The notes below the pieces were generated by a model. The model was not told where the DNA came from. It saw only the letters and a list, made by a program, of their open reading frames with translations, and did no database searches. 64,000 bases of DNA. It comes from Agarilytica sp045430305. Lineage in GTDB: Bacteria; Pseudomonadota; Gammaproteobacteria; Pseudomonadales; Cellvibrionaceae. Location of the stretch: contig JAILXW010000001.1 of assembly GCA_045430305.1 (NCBI GenBank), positions 372,001-436,000 on the forward strand, read 5' to 3'. The position numbers and the translations under genes were made by a program. Shown here one piece after another: positions 29,876-38,982 of the stretch; the stretch's first letter is position 1; every line of letters starts with the position of its first letter.

Positions 29876-31710
29876 TGGCAACTAAATCGAATCCAGAACC
29901 CTTCGATTATAAGTCCTTTCTTGGCTCGTTGACGAAAGCGCCTGGCGTTTATCAAATGTACGATGCTGACGGCGGTATTCTTTACGTTGGCAAAGCCAAA
30001 AACCTTAAGAATCGCGTCTCCTCTTACTTTCAAAAAACCGGCTTACCTATAAAGACGCAGCACCTGGTGCGGCGCATTGCCAGTATTGAAGTAACTATTG
30101 CTCCCAGCGAGGCAGAAGCCTTGGTGTTGGAGCATAATCTCATCAAGGCCCAAAAGCCGCCTTATAATGTATTACTACGTGACGATAAAAGCTTCCCATA
30201 CATTTTTTTATCGCAAGACGAGCATCCACGCCTAAGCTTGCATCGCGGCGCAAAAAAGAAAAAGGGCCAGTATTTTGGGCCTTTTCCAAATACTGGTGCA
30301 GTGCGCGAGAGTTTAAACTTTTTGCAAAAACACTTCGGTGTTCGACAATGTGAAGATAGCGTTTATCGAAATCGTACGAGACCATGTTTGTTATATCAGA
30401 TTGGCCGCTGTTCTGGCCCATGTGTCGGTAAAGTCAGCGACGCAGTCTATGCGGATGACGTTGCTCAAACGGTGTTATTTCTAGAAGGGAAAAGTGAGCA
30501 GCTACACAGTACCTTGGTCGAAAAAATGGAAGCGGCGTCAGAAAGCTTAGCGTTTGAAACCGCAGCAGAAATGCGAGACCGTATTACTGCGTTACGTCAT
30601 GTACAAGCTGAACAAATTGTAGAAGCTGGCTCCAGCAGCCTTGATGCAATTGCTTGTGTAGAGGACGGTGGGGCGGTATGCGTGCATGTGCTGTTTGTGC
30701 GGCAGGGGCGCATCGTCGGCAGTAAATCCTATTTACCGAAAGACCCATTAGACCGTGATGAAGCCAGTGTGATCAGCGCGTTTATTTCGCATACGTATCT
30801 AGAAGGCTCAAAAATGAAAACGCCCGCTAGTATTATTGTCAGCCATAAACTTGAAGATGAAGAGGCCTTGGCTGAAGCGATCGCAAAGGTTACTGAATAT
30901 ACGGTCAAAATTACCAATAACGTACGTACGTATCGCGCAAAATGGTTAGCAATGGCGTTGCAGGCGGCAAGACAAAATTTAAAGACGCATCTAAATAATA
31001 AACAAACGCTGCTGCAGCGTTTTGAAAGCTTGCAAGATTGTATTGGTTTAGACGAAGCACCGAAACGTGTTGAGTGTTTCGATATAAGCCACAGTAGCGG
31101 AGAAAAAACAGTAGCGTCTTGTGTTGTCTTTGATCAAACCGGCCCACTCAAAAGTGACTACCGACGCTTCAATATTGAAAATATTAATGCCGGTGATGAT
31201 TACGCCGCTATGGAGCAGGCACTTACACGTCGATACGCACGGCTGCAAAAAGAAGGGAAATCCCTACCCGAATTATTAATTATTGATGGCGGAAAAGGCC
31301 AGCTAGGTATAGGCAAGCAGGTCATGGAAGAATTGGGTATCGATCAAATACTATTGCTTGGTGTTGCCAAAGGTACAACGCGGAAACCGGGCTTCGAAAC
31401 TTTAGTACTTCAAGACGGGCGAGAGATCAGAATCGAAAGCGATGCTCCAGGTCTTCACCTAATTCAACAGATTCGCGATGAAGCGCATCGGTTTGCCATA
31501 ACCGGGCACAAACAGCGTCGTGATAAAGCGCGTAAAACATCTACCCTAGAAGGGATACCTGGCGTTGGCCCCAAACGACGCCGTGAACTCCTTAAACATT
31601 TTGGCGGTTTACAAGAAGTTATTAAGGCTAATGTCGATGATTTAGCCAAAGTGCCGGGTATTAGCAAAAAAATGGCTGAAGAGGTTTACAGCGCCTTGCG
31701 CAGTGAGTAG
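29875..31710 (+). CDS. uvrC: Excinuclease ABC subunit C
   Basis: This is a 611-residue nucleotide-excision-repair nuclease. It has an N-terminal GIY-YIG nuclease (PGVYQMYDADGGILYVGKAKNLKNRVSSYF), a Cys-rich stretch (RPCLLYQIGRCSGPCVG), a UVR helical hook (about 200-240), an RNase-H-like 5' nuclease (ECFDISHSSGEK), and a C-terminal helix-hairpin-helix pair (LEGIPGVGPKRRRELLKHFGG, and VPGISKKMAEEVYSAL). Its length equals the E. coli protein's. It overlaps gacA by one base. Confidence 0.97.
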   Translation: MATKSNPEPFDYKSFLGSLTKAPGVYQMYDADGGILYVGKAKNLKNRVSSYFQKTGLPIKTQHLVRRIASIEVTIAPSEAEALVLEHNLIKAQKPPYNVLLRDDKSFPYIFLSQDEHPRLSLHRGAKKKKGQYFGPFPNTGAVRESLNFLQKHFGVRQCEDSVYRNRTRPCLLYQIGRCSGPCVGKVSDAVYADDVAQTVLFLEGKSEQLHSTLVEKMEAASESLAFETAAEMRDRITALRHVQAEQIVEAGSSSLDAIACVEDGGAVCVHVLFVRQGRIVGSKSYLPKDPLDRDEASVISAFISHTYLEGSKMKTPASIIVSHKLEDEEALAEAIAKVTEYTVKITNNVRTYRAKWLAMALQAARQNLKTHLNNKQTLLQRFESLQDCIGLDEAPKRVECFDISHSSGEKTVASCVVFDQTGPLKSDYRRFNIENINAGDDYAAMEQALTRRYARLQKEGKSLPELLIIDGGKGQLGIGKQVMEELGIDQILLLGVAKGTTRKPGFETLVLQDGREIRIESDAPGLHLIQQIRDEAHRFAITGHKQRRDKARKTSTLEGIPGVGPKRRRELLKHFGGLQEVIKANVDDLAKVPGISKKMAEEVYSALRSE

Positions 31711-31810
31711 GGTGCGCTTCCAGTTTCCGTATTGATAGATGGCAATAGTCCGATAAACTGCTCGGGTCTATACTTCCACATGTCTCAAGTATTAGAAGGT
31801 TCTCGCCCCC

Positions 31811-32383
31811 GTGGCCAAACATCCACTGCTCAACGCCGCTAACCAGCTGACACTCTGTCGAATCGTATTCATCCCTTTGTTGGTGATGCTCTACTATTCG
31901 CCCTATGAATGGCGCTACCTTGCTTCTGGCGCGTTGTTTGGGCTAGCGGGTATCACCGATTGGTTAGACGGCTACATCGCACGGAAATACCAGATTGGCT
32001 CCCCCTTTGGTGCCTTTCTTGACCCAGTGGCCGACAAACTCATGGTGGCAGTCGCTCTGGCATTACTCATACAAAAACATAACGACGTTTGGTTTACGCT
32101 ACCCGCTATCGTTATCATCTGCCGTGAAATCGTTATCTCTGCACTACGAGAATGGATGGCAGAGCTGGGCAAGCGCGCTAGTGTGGCGGTTTCAAGTATT
32201 GGGAAGATTAAAACGACCTTCCAGATCATTTCTATTGTTTTACTGCTGGCCTTCACTAAAGATGCCTTCCCCATGCTCAACGAGCTAGGGTTCTATGCGC
32301 TATACGCTGCAGCTGTGCTTACATTGTGGTCTATGATTATCTACATTAAAGCCGCCTGGCCAGCCTTGATGGGGCGTGATTAA
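31811..32383 (+). CDS. pgsA: Phosphatidylglycerophosphate synthase
   Basis: This 190-residue membrane enzyme makes phosphatidylglycerol phosphate from CDP-diacylglycerol and glycerol-3-phosphate. The CDP-alcohol phosphotransferase motif is complete: D50-W-L-D53-G-Y-I-A-R58, then G67, D71 and D75 (GAFLDPVADK). GTG start at 31811. Four to five hydrophobic helices are present. It completes the gacA-uvrC-pgsA cluster; tRNA genes follow. Confidence 0.94.
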   Translation: MAKHPLLNAANQLTLCRIVFIPLLVMLYYSPYEWRYLASGALFGLAGITDWLDGYIARKYQIGSPFGAFLDPVADKLMVAVALALLIQKHNDVWFTLPAIVIICREIVISALREWMAELGKRASVAVSSIGKIKTTFQIISIVLLLAFTKDAFPMLNELGFYALYAAAVLTLWSMIIYIKAAWPALMGRD

Positions 32384-32523
32384 GTAAGGCATGATTAAGA
32401 GATAAGTCCCGGACTTTACAGGAGTTTTTGGGCTAGGATTTAGTAAATAAATCCAGTACAATTCGCAGCCCGCTACAGACGGGGCATGTGATGGTTACAT
32501 TACATGGAACACGAAAGAACAGT

Positions 32524-32597
32524 GGCGCGATAGCAAAGCGGTTATGCACTGGATTGCAAATCCACGTAGGCCGGTTCGACTCCGGCTCGCGCCTCCA
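32524..32597 (+). tRNA. tRNA-Cys (GCA)
   Basis: This is a complete cloverleaf: acceptor GGCGCGA/TCGCGCC with encoded TCCA end, D-arm AGCGGTT, anticodon GCA at 32556-32558, T-arm GGTTCGACTCC. The first pair of the anticodon stem is a C-C mismatch. Confidence 0.97.
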
Positions 32598-32673
32598 TAT
32601 TAACGAGTTCGAAGTACTCGTGAAAACTTCGAGAAGGGTGCCAATCCCTGCTTAAAAAAATACCCCTCGATAT

Positions 32674-32760
32674 GCCCGGGTGGTGGAATTGGTAGACACA
32701 GGAGACTTAAAATCTCCCGATAGCAATATCGTGCCGGTTCAAGTCCGGCCCCGGGCACCA
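32674..32760 (+). tRNA. tRNA-Leu (UAA)
   Basis: This class II tRNA has acceptor GCCCGGG/CCCGGGC plus encoded ACCA, anticodon TAA at 32708-32710 in the ACTTAAAAT loop, a variable arm, and T-arm GGTTCAAGTCC. An integrase gene follows 165 bases later, so its 3' half is the likely attachment site of the downstream element. A second copy of the 3' end is not present within the window. Confidence 0.97.
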
Positions 32761-32870
32761 CTATCTGAAATAGCATATCTTCCGATATCTTATTATTCCT
32801 TGCCAATCAATGACTTACGGTTGATCCGTTAGGCAAACTCTATAGTATTTATTGCCATAACTTCTCAGTA

Positions 32871-32912
32871 GTTAGCGTTCTTTTGCTAACAAATTGCTAA
32901 CGCAATGCTAAT
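32871..32912. promoter_or_regulatory. Phased GCTAAC repeats upstream of the integrase
   Basis: GCTAAC at 32885-32890 and 32896-32901, and GCTAAT at 32907-32912 are exactly 11 bases apart, with an inverted GTTAGC at 32871-32876. They lie between tRNA-Leu and the integrase start, so they could be integrase/excisionase arm sites or an autoregulatory operator. Confidence 0.5.
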
Positions 32913-32925
32913 GAGGATCAACCTT

Positions 32926-33900
32926 ATGGCTACTATCAGAAAACTTCCCAGTAAACGCTGGCTCGCACATGTGCGTAAATATGGTCAGAACCTGTCCAAG
33001 ACATTTGATTCCAAAGTCCAAGCGCAATCTTGGGCGCTTGAAACCGAAGCTAATCTCGACCCCGAAGGGCTAGTCAAAGGTAAAACATTGGAGGATGCTT
33101 TCACACGCTACCGCGATGAAATATCCCCCACCAAAAAGAGTCATCGCAGTGAGTTTAATCGGCTCAATAAATTCCTACGTGATTCTATTGCTCAGATCCC
33201 CTTGATAGAGATTCGACAACACCATTTTGATGAGTGGATAAAAACCTCACTAACGAGAATACAGTCCAGCTCGGTTAACCGTGACCTCAATCTGTTGTCA
33301 GCTTTGTTTGAACAGGCCATACGTTGGCGCTGGGTTAAGGTAAACCCTATACGAGGTATCAGACGACCCAAGAACCCCGAACCGCGTGACAGGCGTATCT
33401 CTGACAAGGAAATTGAGAAGATACTTGATGCGCTGGGTTTTGACGGGCAGTCGGTCACGACTACCCGTCACATCATTGCGGTAGCTTTTCTGTTTGCGCT
33501 GGAAACGGCAATGCGGCAGGGGGAGATTTGGGGGCTGGATTGGGTGGATGTGTATCTCACAAAGAAGTATGTCCGTCTCCATGAAACCAAGAACGGCACA
33601 AGGAGAGATGTACCTTTATCGACCGAGGCGATACGTTTGCTGAAATTGTTATCACCTAAAGAGGAAGGTAAAGTTTTCAAATCCAATCAAGAAAGCAGCG
33701 GTGTGATCTTCCGTCGAGCACTTCAGCTTGCAAATATATCAGGGATGACATTTCATGATACGCGGCATGAAGCTATTACGAGGCTTGCTAAAAAGCTACA
33801 AATCCTAGATTTAGCAAGGGCAATTGGCCATCGTGACCCACGCTCACTGATGATTTACTATAACCCTACTGCCGAAGAAATTGCCGAGCAGTTGGATTAA
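32926..33900 (+). CDS. Tyrosine integrase
   Basis: This is a 324-residue site-specific recombinase. I start at the ATG 32926 after GAGGA; the ATG at 32905 falls in the repeat array. The N-terminal arm/core DNA-binding part covers residues 1-160. The catalytic half has RQGEIWG (Arg), the Lys-bearing beta-hairpin (ETKNGTRRDVPL), HDTRHEAITRLA (H-x-x-R), IGHRDPRSLMIYY (His and Tyr nucleophile). It resembles short phage/IME integrases that use tRNA 3' ends. It is the leftmost gene of the element. Confidence 0.93.
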   Translation: MATIRKLPSKRWLAHVRKYGQNLSKTFDSKVQAQSWALETEANLDPEGLVKGKTLEDAFTRYRDEISPTKKSHRSEFNRLNKFLRDSIAQIPLIEIRQHHFDEWIKTSLTRIQSSSVNRDLNLLSALFEQAIRWRWVKVNPIRGIRRPKNPEPRDRRISDKEIEKILDALGFDGQSVTTTRHIIAVAFLFALETAMRQGEIWGLDWVDVYLTKKYVRLHETKNGTRRDVPLSTEAIRLLKLLSPKEEGKVFKSNQESSGVIFRRALQLANISGMTFHDTRHEAITRLAKKLQILDLARAIGHRDPRSLMIYYNPTAEEIAEQLD

Positions 33901-33924
33901 TCCATTCTCATGGGGGACAGCACT

Positions 33925-34098
33925 ATGGAAGATTTAACTAAAGCCAGACAGCTTTCCCCTGAAGAAATTGAAGCCATGCGTGAGCGCTTCAATGAAGCCG
34001 AGCGCATCATGGATGAAATTATCCAAAACCGAAAGCAGTCATTGCCCGAGGATCAACACTTAACTGATTCTCCTTCTTCAACTCCCGTTAAGACTTAA
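33925..34098 (+). CDS. Small hypothetical protein behind integrase
   Basis: This is a 57-residue Glu-rich protein (MEDLTKARQLSPEEIEAMRERFNEAERI...), mostly helical by composition. I prefer the ATG at 33925, which has GGGGGA upstream; the ATG at 33910 lies 9 bases after the integrase stop. It could be a small partner of the integrase. No family was recognised. Confidence 0.5.
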   Translation: MEDLTKARQLSPEEIEAMRERFNEAERIMDEIIQNRKQSLPEDQHLTDSPSSTPVKT

Positions 34099-34210
34099 TG
34101 CTAAGTCATTTATTCGCATAGGGATTTTCCCCATATAAATTTGGATTATCTTGATAAGGGCTATCCAGTCGATTTGCCATTTCTTCAGTCTTACGCTGCT
34201 CAGCGTATGC

Positions 34211-34660
34211 TTACTGCCTGTTTCTGTCGTCGATCTCTTGAGCTAAAGCATCCTCTCGTCTTCTGTCGCTATAATTATCCCATTGAGAAGTTGCGTAGCC
34301 TTTAGCTCGGCCTCCAAACATCCCAATAACCACACCGACTCCCACTATAGCCATGACAATTGCTAGAGCGAAAACCGCGCCATAAAAAAGTGCTTTTACA
34401 ATGCCAATTGCTATTGGCAGCAGGATTGAAATGATAAGCAAAAAAACCAGCTCAATAAGTACCACTGCAACAAAGCCGAAAAACTTACCTTGCGTAATAT
34501 CTGCCGTAGCATGACAGGATGGCATAAAACAATCCCAGAAGAACATTTGCCCCAAAGCCAAAACGACATATAAGGCGACAAGAATTAGCAAAGTAATTTT
34601 TGCTAGATCGATTCCTTTGTGCAGCGCCTCAAGTAAATTATATTTCAATTCAGACCACAT
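34211..34660 (-). CDS. Small integral-membrane protein
   Basis: This is a 149-residue protein with three to four strongly hydrophobic helices (residues about 20-45, 60-90 and 90-125) and a Gly-rich turn, MFGGRAKGYATSQWDNYSDRRR. It has a hydrophilic, charged tail. I recognise no family. It lies between the integrase cluster and the AlpA-like regulator and is likely an accessory conjugation or element-stability protein. Confidence 0.55.
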   Translation of the reverse strand: MWSELKYNLLEALHKGIDLAKITLLILVALYVVLALGQMFFWDCFMPSCHATADITQGKFFGFVAVVLIELVFLLIISILLPIAIGIVKALFYGAVFALAIVMAIVGVGVVIGMFGGRAKGYATSQWDNYSDRRREDALAQEIDDRNRQ

Positions 34661-34727
34661 AACCCATCCCCGTTGTTGTTACGCATTCTTTGATAGGGAA
34701 GAATACCATAAATTAATGTGTCAACGT

Positions 34728-34991
34728 TTAATGGATAGGTTCCCTGTTTCTACCCATCCAGTGCTTTACCTCTTTAGCATACCAGCGTCTTCCCCCCGAA
34801 CCTCCATCCGTAGGGATTCTCACGGCACGAGGAAAGTCTTTCCGTGCTATCACACGTGATTGCACGGAGGAGGTACTGAGGCGCATGTAACGGCCTATGT
34901 CACTGGCGTTCCACAGCTCCGAATTATCGGCAGACTGTGCCTTTAATTCATTCAGTATTTCCAGTAATAATTTTTCCACGATAGGACTCAC
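34728..34991 (-). CDS. AlpA/MerR-like DNA-binding regulator
   Basis: This is an 87-residue protein. A short helical leader is followed by a winged-helix region, WNASDIGRYMRLSTSSVQSRVIARKDFPRAVRIPTDGGSGGRRWYAKEVKHWM. The pattern (xPxPxxRxWxxxxVxxW) resembles AlpA-type excisionase/transcription factors used by integrative elements. It is transcribed from the minus strand, away from the integrase; it is a plausible excisionase or repressor. Confidence 0.7.
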   Translation of the reverse strand: MSPIVEKLLLEILNELKAQSADNSELWNASDIGRYMRLSTSSVQSRVIARKDFPRAVRIPTDGGSGGRRWYAKEVKHWMGRNREPIH

Positions 34992-35304
34992 CCCTCGCCA
35001 GATATGACAATCATCTTGCTAAACCCTTTTCTTTAAACCTACCCACGGGCTTAGTGCTTAAAAACTGTTTTTCGGAGCCGCGCGCAGTGTTTAAATCATT
35101 CTCAAGGTTCTGGCGGAATACCCCTCATGCGCAGCATGACGGGGTTGTAGCCATGGTTCTGAGTGTGATTTAAAGTTAAACGCAGCCGGTCTTCGATAAC
35201 TGTTTTTTGGAAAGCGCTCATAGCGAAGCGACCAAAAAACGCAATCTTCACGCCAGAGGCGTGTCCTTTTAGCCGCGCTAGCGGCCAATTTTTCTGAGTT
35301 ACCT
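34992..35304. other. Intergenic hairpin cluster next to mobilization genes
   Basis: About 310 bases contain three hairpins: 35121-35144 (TCATGC/GCATGA flanked by CCCC and GGGG), 35249-35263 (CACGCC/GGCGTG) and 35272-35285 (GCCGC/GCGGC). The 12-base ACTGTTTTTCGG (35064) and ACTGTTTTTTGG (35199) recur here and once more at 38868. No gene is visible. It could be an origin of transfer or a regulatory node. Confidence 0.4.
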
Positions 35305-35559
35305 CTAGTTACTTTCGGTTGTGGATAGCGTGCGTTTCTTGCGAGCCGAAGGCTCTCGGAACGACACCTTTATGCCTTCTGTTGCTGCTAATTCTTTAAT
35401 CTGTTCTTTAATATTTTTCTCACGTTCTCGCTTGCGACGATCCAAAAGTTTGTAGCTATCGGCAATAAGTGACTTGATAGCTTCGTCATCAAGTCTTTCG
35501 AGATTGATGTTGGATGCAATGGGCGTTGATGTTCCTGTGTTTTGAATTAACTCATTCAT
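35305..35559 (-). CDS. Small basic protein downstream of relaxase
   Basis: This is an 84-residue protein, MNELIQNTG start. Its middle is a charged helix (LDRRKREREKNIKEQIKELAATEGIKVSF) like the H-NS-like or DNA-binding accessory proteins of plasmids. The start overlaps the preceding gene by 8 bases (ATGAATGA). A longer reading up to 35646 is possible but unlikely. Function unknown; mobilization accessory by position. Confidence 0.6.
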   Translation of the reverse strand: MNELIQNTGTSTPIASNINLERLDDEAIKSLIADSYKLLDRRKREREKNIKEQIKELAATEGIKVSFREPSARKKRTLSTTESN

Positions 35560-35929
35560 AGGTAATTTCCTCGTCGATGTAATGGATGGAGATTGACTCC
35601 ACAAAAGACTGACCTGAGTCATTGGCTTGTTTAGGGGATAGAGCAATCTCGTTGATCTTTTGCCTTCTTATCAATCCGTAAAGTTGTTCTAAATCTTTAC
35701 CTTCGATTCTGACAATGGCATCTTGTGTTTTAACGGTGATGCCTTCATTGGTATGTCGCGACGAACGGACATAGCTATAAGGGAAGCTATGCGGCCAGCC
35801 GCCTTTAGCTTTAAACGTTAAGGTCGGTGTATCCACCTCATGGGTTTTAGCATCACTGGATTCATTAATAACTTTTCCAGCAAAGCCTTTATTCACGGAA
35901 CCGATTAGTTCACTAGCCGAGTTAGTCAC
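35552..35929 (-). CDS. Hypothetical protein in relaxase operon
   Basis: This is a 125-residue protein beginning with a GTG at 35929. It overlaps the relaxase by 8 bases (GTGACTAA). It has a beta-rich central region and a C-terminal helix plus acidic tail (SIHYIDEEITYE). No family was recognised. It is translationally coupled on both sides, so it probably works with the relaxase. Confidence 0.55.
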   Translation of the reverse strand: MTNSASELIGSVNKGFAGKVINESSDAKTHEVDTPTLTFKAKGGWPHSFPYSYVRSSRHTNEGITVKTQDAIVRIEGKDLEQLYGLIRRQKINEIALSPKQANDSGQSFVESISIHYIDEEITYE

Positions 35930-38750
35930 GCGACAACCCCCGATCCGATTGCTGCCTTGCCTTGTCCTGCCAACTGTCATTATTCGGTACAGGAGGTGGC
36001 CGTAGATTTGGCATTAAAATACCTTGCCTCACCATTTCCATTCTGGAAGCAATAAACTCGGCATGTTCTTTATTGGCCTTGTCGGTATCGGGCTGGTTTT
36101 TGATAAGCTCAGTAGCACTTAAACGCTGATGGCTGCGCTGAATCTGCTCGCGTAATTCTTCTTTGTTGTCAGTAAAAATCTCTACAGATTTTTTTCCTCG
36201 TGATACAGATACATAAAATTGTTCGGCGCTGGATGCACCGCCAGATTCCGTAGATTGGGCAATCAGAACATGGTTAACGGTTCTACCTTGTGAGGCATAG
36301 GAAGTGGAAACATATCCGTAATTAATGTTGCCTTGGTCAGCATCGAGCACACGCCCGTTTGATAGCTTTACATCGCCATTACCAAGTACCTTATCAACCT
36401 TATAGATAGCACCATTATCTAAGCGTTTTCCATCCTTGGACTTACCACCTTCGGTAATACGTATCACCTCTCCTTTGGCTAATGCTATAGACTGCTTTTC
36501 GTAAACATTGAAGTGTTTTGACTGTGACAAATCCAGCTTGCTTTCATTGCCATTTTTATCGGTTATCCAGACATGTTTTTTATCAACTTTTGACACAGAA
36601 AACTGTGAGCCACGCGTAATGCTACCTTTGGCGTTTTGCTGGTAGCGAATCATTTGACCGGCTTTGAAATTATGGCGAGAGCCGCGTTCAGCTTCCGTTA
36701 ATTGTAAATTCCGGTGACGGGTCGTTGTGTGTTCTTCTTCCTTAATATGCCCACGTTCCTTTAATTCTTCGCGGATGGCTTCTGTTGCTCGTTTACCTTC
36801 AGCGTGAGTAGGGGCAACAGCAAGTGTGCTTTCACCTGCATCTACATAGTTAGCATAACTATCACCAAGCTTGCGGTAACGCTCTTCGTCATCACTCTCT
36901 TCAGTTATAGCTTCCAACTTATCGAGCTTATCAAAACCCTTAACGACATTACCTTTGGAAATCGCACTCACTGCACGCTTATAATCACCATCCTGCCGAC
37001 GTATATTTTCTAGTGTGAGTGTTTCCAATCGCGCTTCCTGTTGCAGAATGCGATAAGCATCACCACGCATAACCGAGTTATGCTGTGTTGTGTCGCCGAC
37101 CAGCACAATACGATTATCGTTAGCGTCTGCAATTTCAAAAAGTGCGTGCATATCGCCAACACTCATCAAGCCTGCTTCATCAACGATTAATGTTTTTCCG
37201 CGACTTTCTTCTTGGATTTTTTTATCAACAAAGTAATGCGCTAATGTCTGCGCGTTCTTCATGGTTTCATTGCGATATTTTTCACCGTCTTCGTGCAAGG
37301 TTTTATAGGCCGCGTCAGCGGTGGGCGCAAGTATCATTGCACCACTACCACCATCCTCAATAGCGTCAATCAGTGTTGCCATCATGGTGGTCTTACCCAC
37401 GCCTGCTTTACCCTGCACAGCAGTCACGCGGTCACGGCTGGTAAGGATATTAGTAACAGCGGATTTTTGTTCTTCGGATAACTCAAATTCTGTATTTTTC
37501 TCATAGTCCGTTACTTTGCCAATTTCATAATTTTCATTGAATCGATCTAGCTTGTTATAGCCGTTCTGTGTGAACTGGATAATGTCATCTTCTTGTTGAA
37601 GAACTGCTCTGGTTGATACAAAAGTGCGACCATGTTGCGGCACTTTAATCAAGTCATCACGTGCTTCTATCGCAGCTTCTAAATCCTCAGAAGTGATCTG
37701 CCCAAAGCCTTCACGCAGTGCTGTTTCTTTGAGGCGAGTAAGGGGAACTACGGATTGTCGTTCAAGCTGATGTTTGAGCGCATAATCAAGATAATTTTCC
37801 GCCAACGCAAAGCGCGTCAAAGCACTATTATCTGATCCGTCATTTGGATCAAAGCCACTTAATTTATCCAGTGCGTCACGTTCATCGTCATCGAGCCGAT
37901 CCCACCAGACATCGCGTAATGCTTCGCGAGATATTTCTCCAACCTTTGCGCCACGCAATTTCGCCCCAAGAAAATCTTTGGCTTTCGCATTGAGGATGTT
38001 TTGTTCTTTTGCATATTCTTCAATTTGCAAAGTGCGATTGGAAAATTTTTCAATCGTTTCTCGTTCAATGCCATCAATCGTCCAGAACTTGCCGTCCTTT
38101 TCAATATCCATTCCGAGCTTGGATAGGCTGTCCGATAAATGCGAATGAAACAGTGCCTCATAGTAGGGAGCGTCACGCTTAATCTCTCCAAATTGTCCTG
38201 CCTTCCATTGCTGTTCTTCTTCGTCATAGGAAGCATTCATCACAAAGCAGTGCATATGCAATTGTGGATCAGGTGCCATTTCTTCTACAGGGCGCGCCGT
38301 GTAATGTTCAAATGAGCCGTACACGAGATTGCCGGTTTGTCGATCTTCATCCATTCCATCTTTACGCACCCGCACATGCATACCTTCTTCAATGGTTTGC
38401 ATGGTGTCATGGACAGCTTCACGGAAAGCTTCTAACAACCGCTCATCTTTGCTGTATTCATACAGCACTGACAGTGACTTGGGCGCACTGAAAGTCATAT
38501 CGTATCCGGGTCTACGATTGTCTTTGTTATGTGGAGTCAAACGCTCTTCGGTTTGTGGATTAATGTTGTCAACCAATTGGTTGAACGCATCTTGTGTGAC
38601 CGCACCCGAAAGCCCCAGCATATCGGCAGCTTTGCCACCCCATTGCCCAACTATTTCCTGCGCTCCAAAGTAATAGTCGCCTTGCGACAATTCAGAGCTG
38701 AAATAGTCCTTTGCTTGCGCAGCACTTTTTGATTGATATACACGCAACAT
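35922..38750 (-). CDS. MobF relaxase-helicase (TrwC/TraI family)
   Basis: This is a 942-residue conjugative relaxase. The N-terminal domain has candidate catalytic tyrosines Y16 and Y26/Y27. A three-His metal site is at H149 (SFEHYTAR), H165 and H167 (PDPQLHMHCF), and GYDMTFSAPKSLSV is the family marker. The C-terminal half is a superfamily-1 helicase with Walker A GKAGVGKTT (near residue 450), DEAGLMS and GDTTQHNSV. It would nick the origin of transfer and unwind DNA for mobilization. No other transfer-pore genes are visible. Confidence 0.93.
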   Translation of the reverse strand: MLRVYQSKSAAQAKDYFSSELSQGDYYFGAQEIVGQWGGKAADMLGLSGAVTQDAFNQLVDNINPQTEERLTPHNKDNRRPGYDMTFSAPKSLSVLYEYSKDERLLEAFREAVHDTMQTIEEGMHVRVRKDGMDEDRQTGNLVYGSFEHYTARPVEEMAPDPQLHMHCFVMNASYDEEEQQWKAGQFGEIKRDAPYYEALFHSHLSDSLSKLGMDIEKDGKFWTIDGIERETIEKFSNRTLQIEEYAKEQNILNAKAKDFLGAKLRGAKVGEISREALRDVWWDRLDDDERDALDKLSGFDPNDGSDNSALTRFALAENYLDYALKHQLERQSVVPLTRLKETALREGFGQITSEDLEAAIEARDDLIKVPQHGRTFVSTRAVLQQEDDIIQFTQNGYNKLDRFNENYEIGKVTDYEKNTEFELSEEQKSAVTNILTSRDRVTAVQGKAGVGKTTMMATLIDAIEDGGSGAMILAPTADAAYKTLHEDGEKYRNETMKNAQTLAHYFVDKKIQEESRGKTLIVDEAGLMSVGDMHALFEIADANDNRIVLVGDTTQHNSVMRGDAYRILQQEARLETLTLENIRRQDGDYKRAVSAISKGNVVKGFDKLDKLEAITEESDDEERYRKLGDSYANYVDAGESTLAVAPTHAEGKRATEAIREELKERGHIKEEEHTTTRHRNLQLTEAERGSRHNFKAGQMIRYQQNAKGSITRGSQFSVSKVDKKHVWITDKNGNESKLDLSQSKHFNVYEKQSIALAKGEVIRITEGGKSKDGKRLDNGAIYKVDKVLGNGDVKLSNGRVLDADQGNINYGYVSTSYASQGRTVNHVLIAQSTESGGASSAEQFYVSVSRGKKSVEIFTDNKEELREQIQRSHQRLSATELIKNQPDTDKANKEHAEFIASRMEMVRQGILMPNLRPPPVPNNDSWQDKARQQSDRGLSRD

Positions 38751-38917
38751 TTGAGTGATTTCCCCTTACACACAACTTAATCTATTACTTAAAGAGATCG
38801 AGGTAGTAAAACAACCTAATTCGATCAGACATCTCCCCTTTGCACAGCCCAAAGGTATTTTTGCCACACTGTTTTTTGGTTAATCGGCAGAACCAGCCGT
38901 ACTCAGAGCGTGGCGGT

Positions 38918-38955
38918 ATCGATGGTTATCTTAAAACGTTCAGATAACCATCGAT
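38918..38955. promoter_or_regulatory. Perfect 14-bp inverted repeat before the relaxase gene
   Basis: ATCGATGGTTATCT (38918-38931) pairs perfectly with AGATAACCATCGAT (38942-38955) around a 10-base loop. It lies in the 230-base gap upstream of the relaxase start and has no T-run, so it is a candidate origin-of-transfer hairpin or operator rather than a terminator. Confidence 0.5.
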
Positions 38956-38982
38956 TGAAACCTTTACCTGTTTACTCTTGTT

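Noticed and set aside
32600..32806. Minus-strand frame covering the tRNA-Leu region
   Set aside because: It is the antisense of a tRNA gene and reads GAGLEPARYCYREIL, a familiar false-protein pattern.
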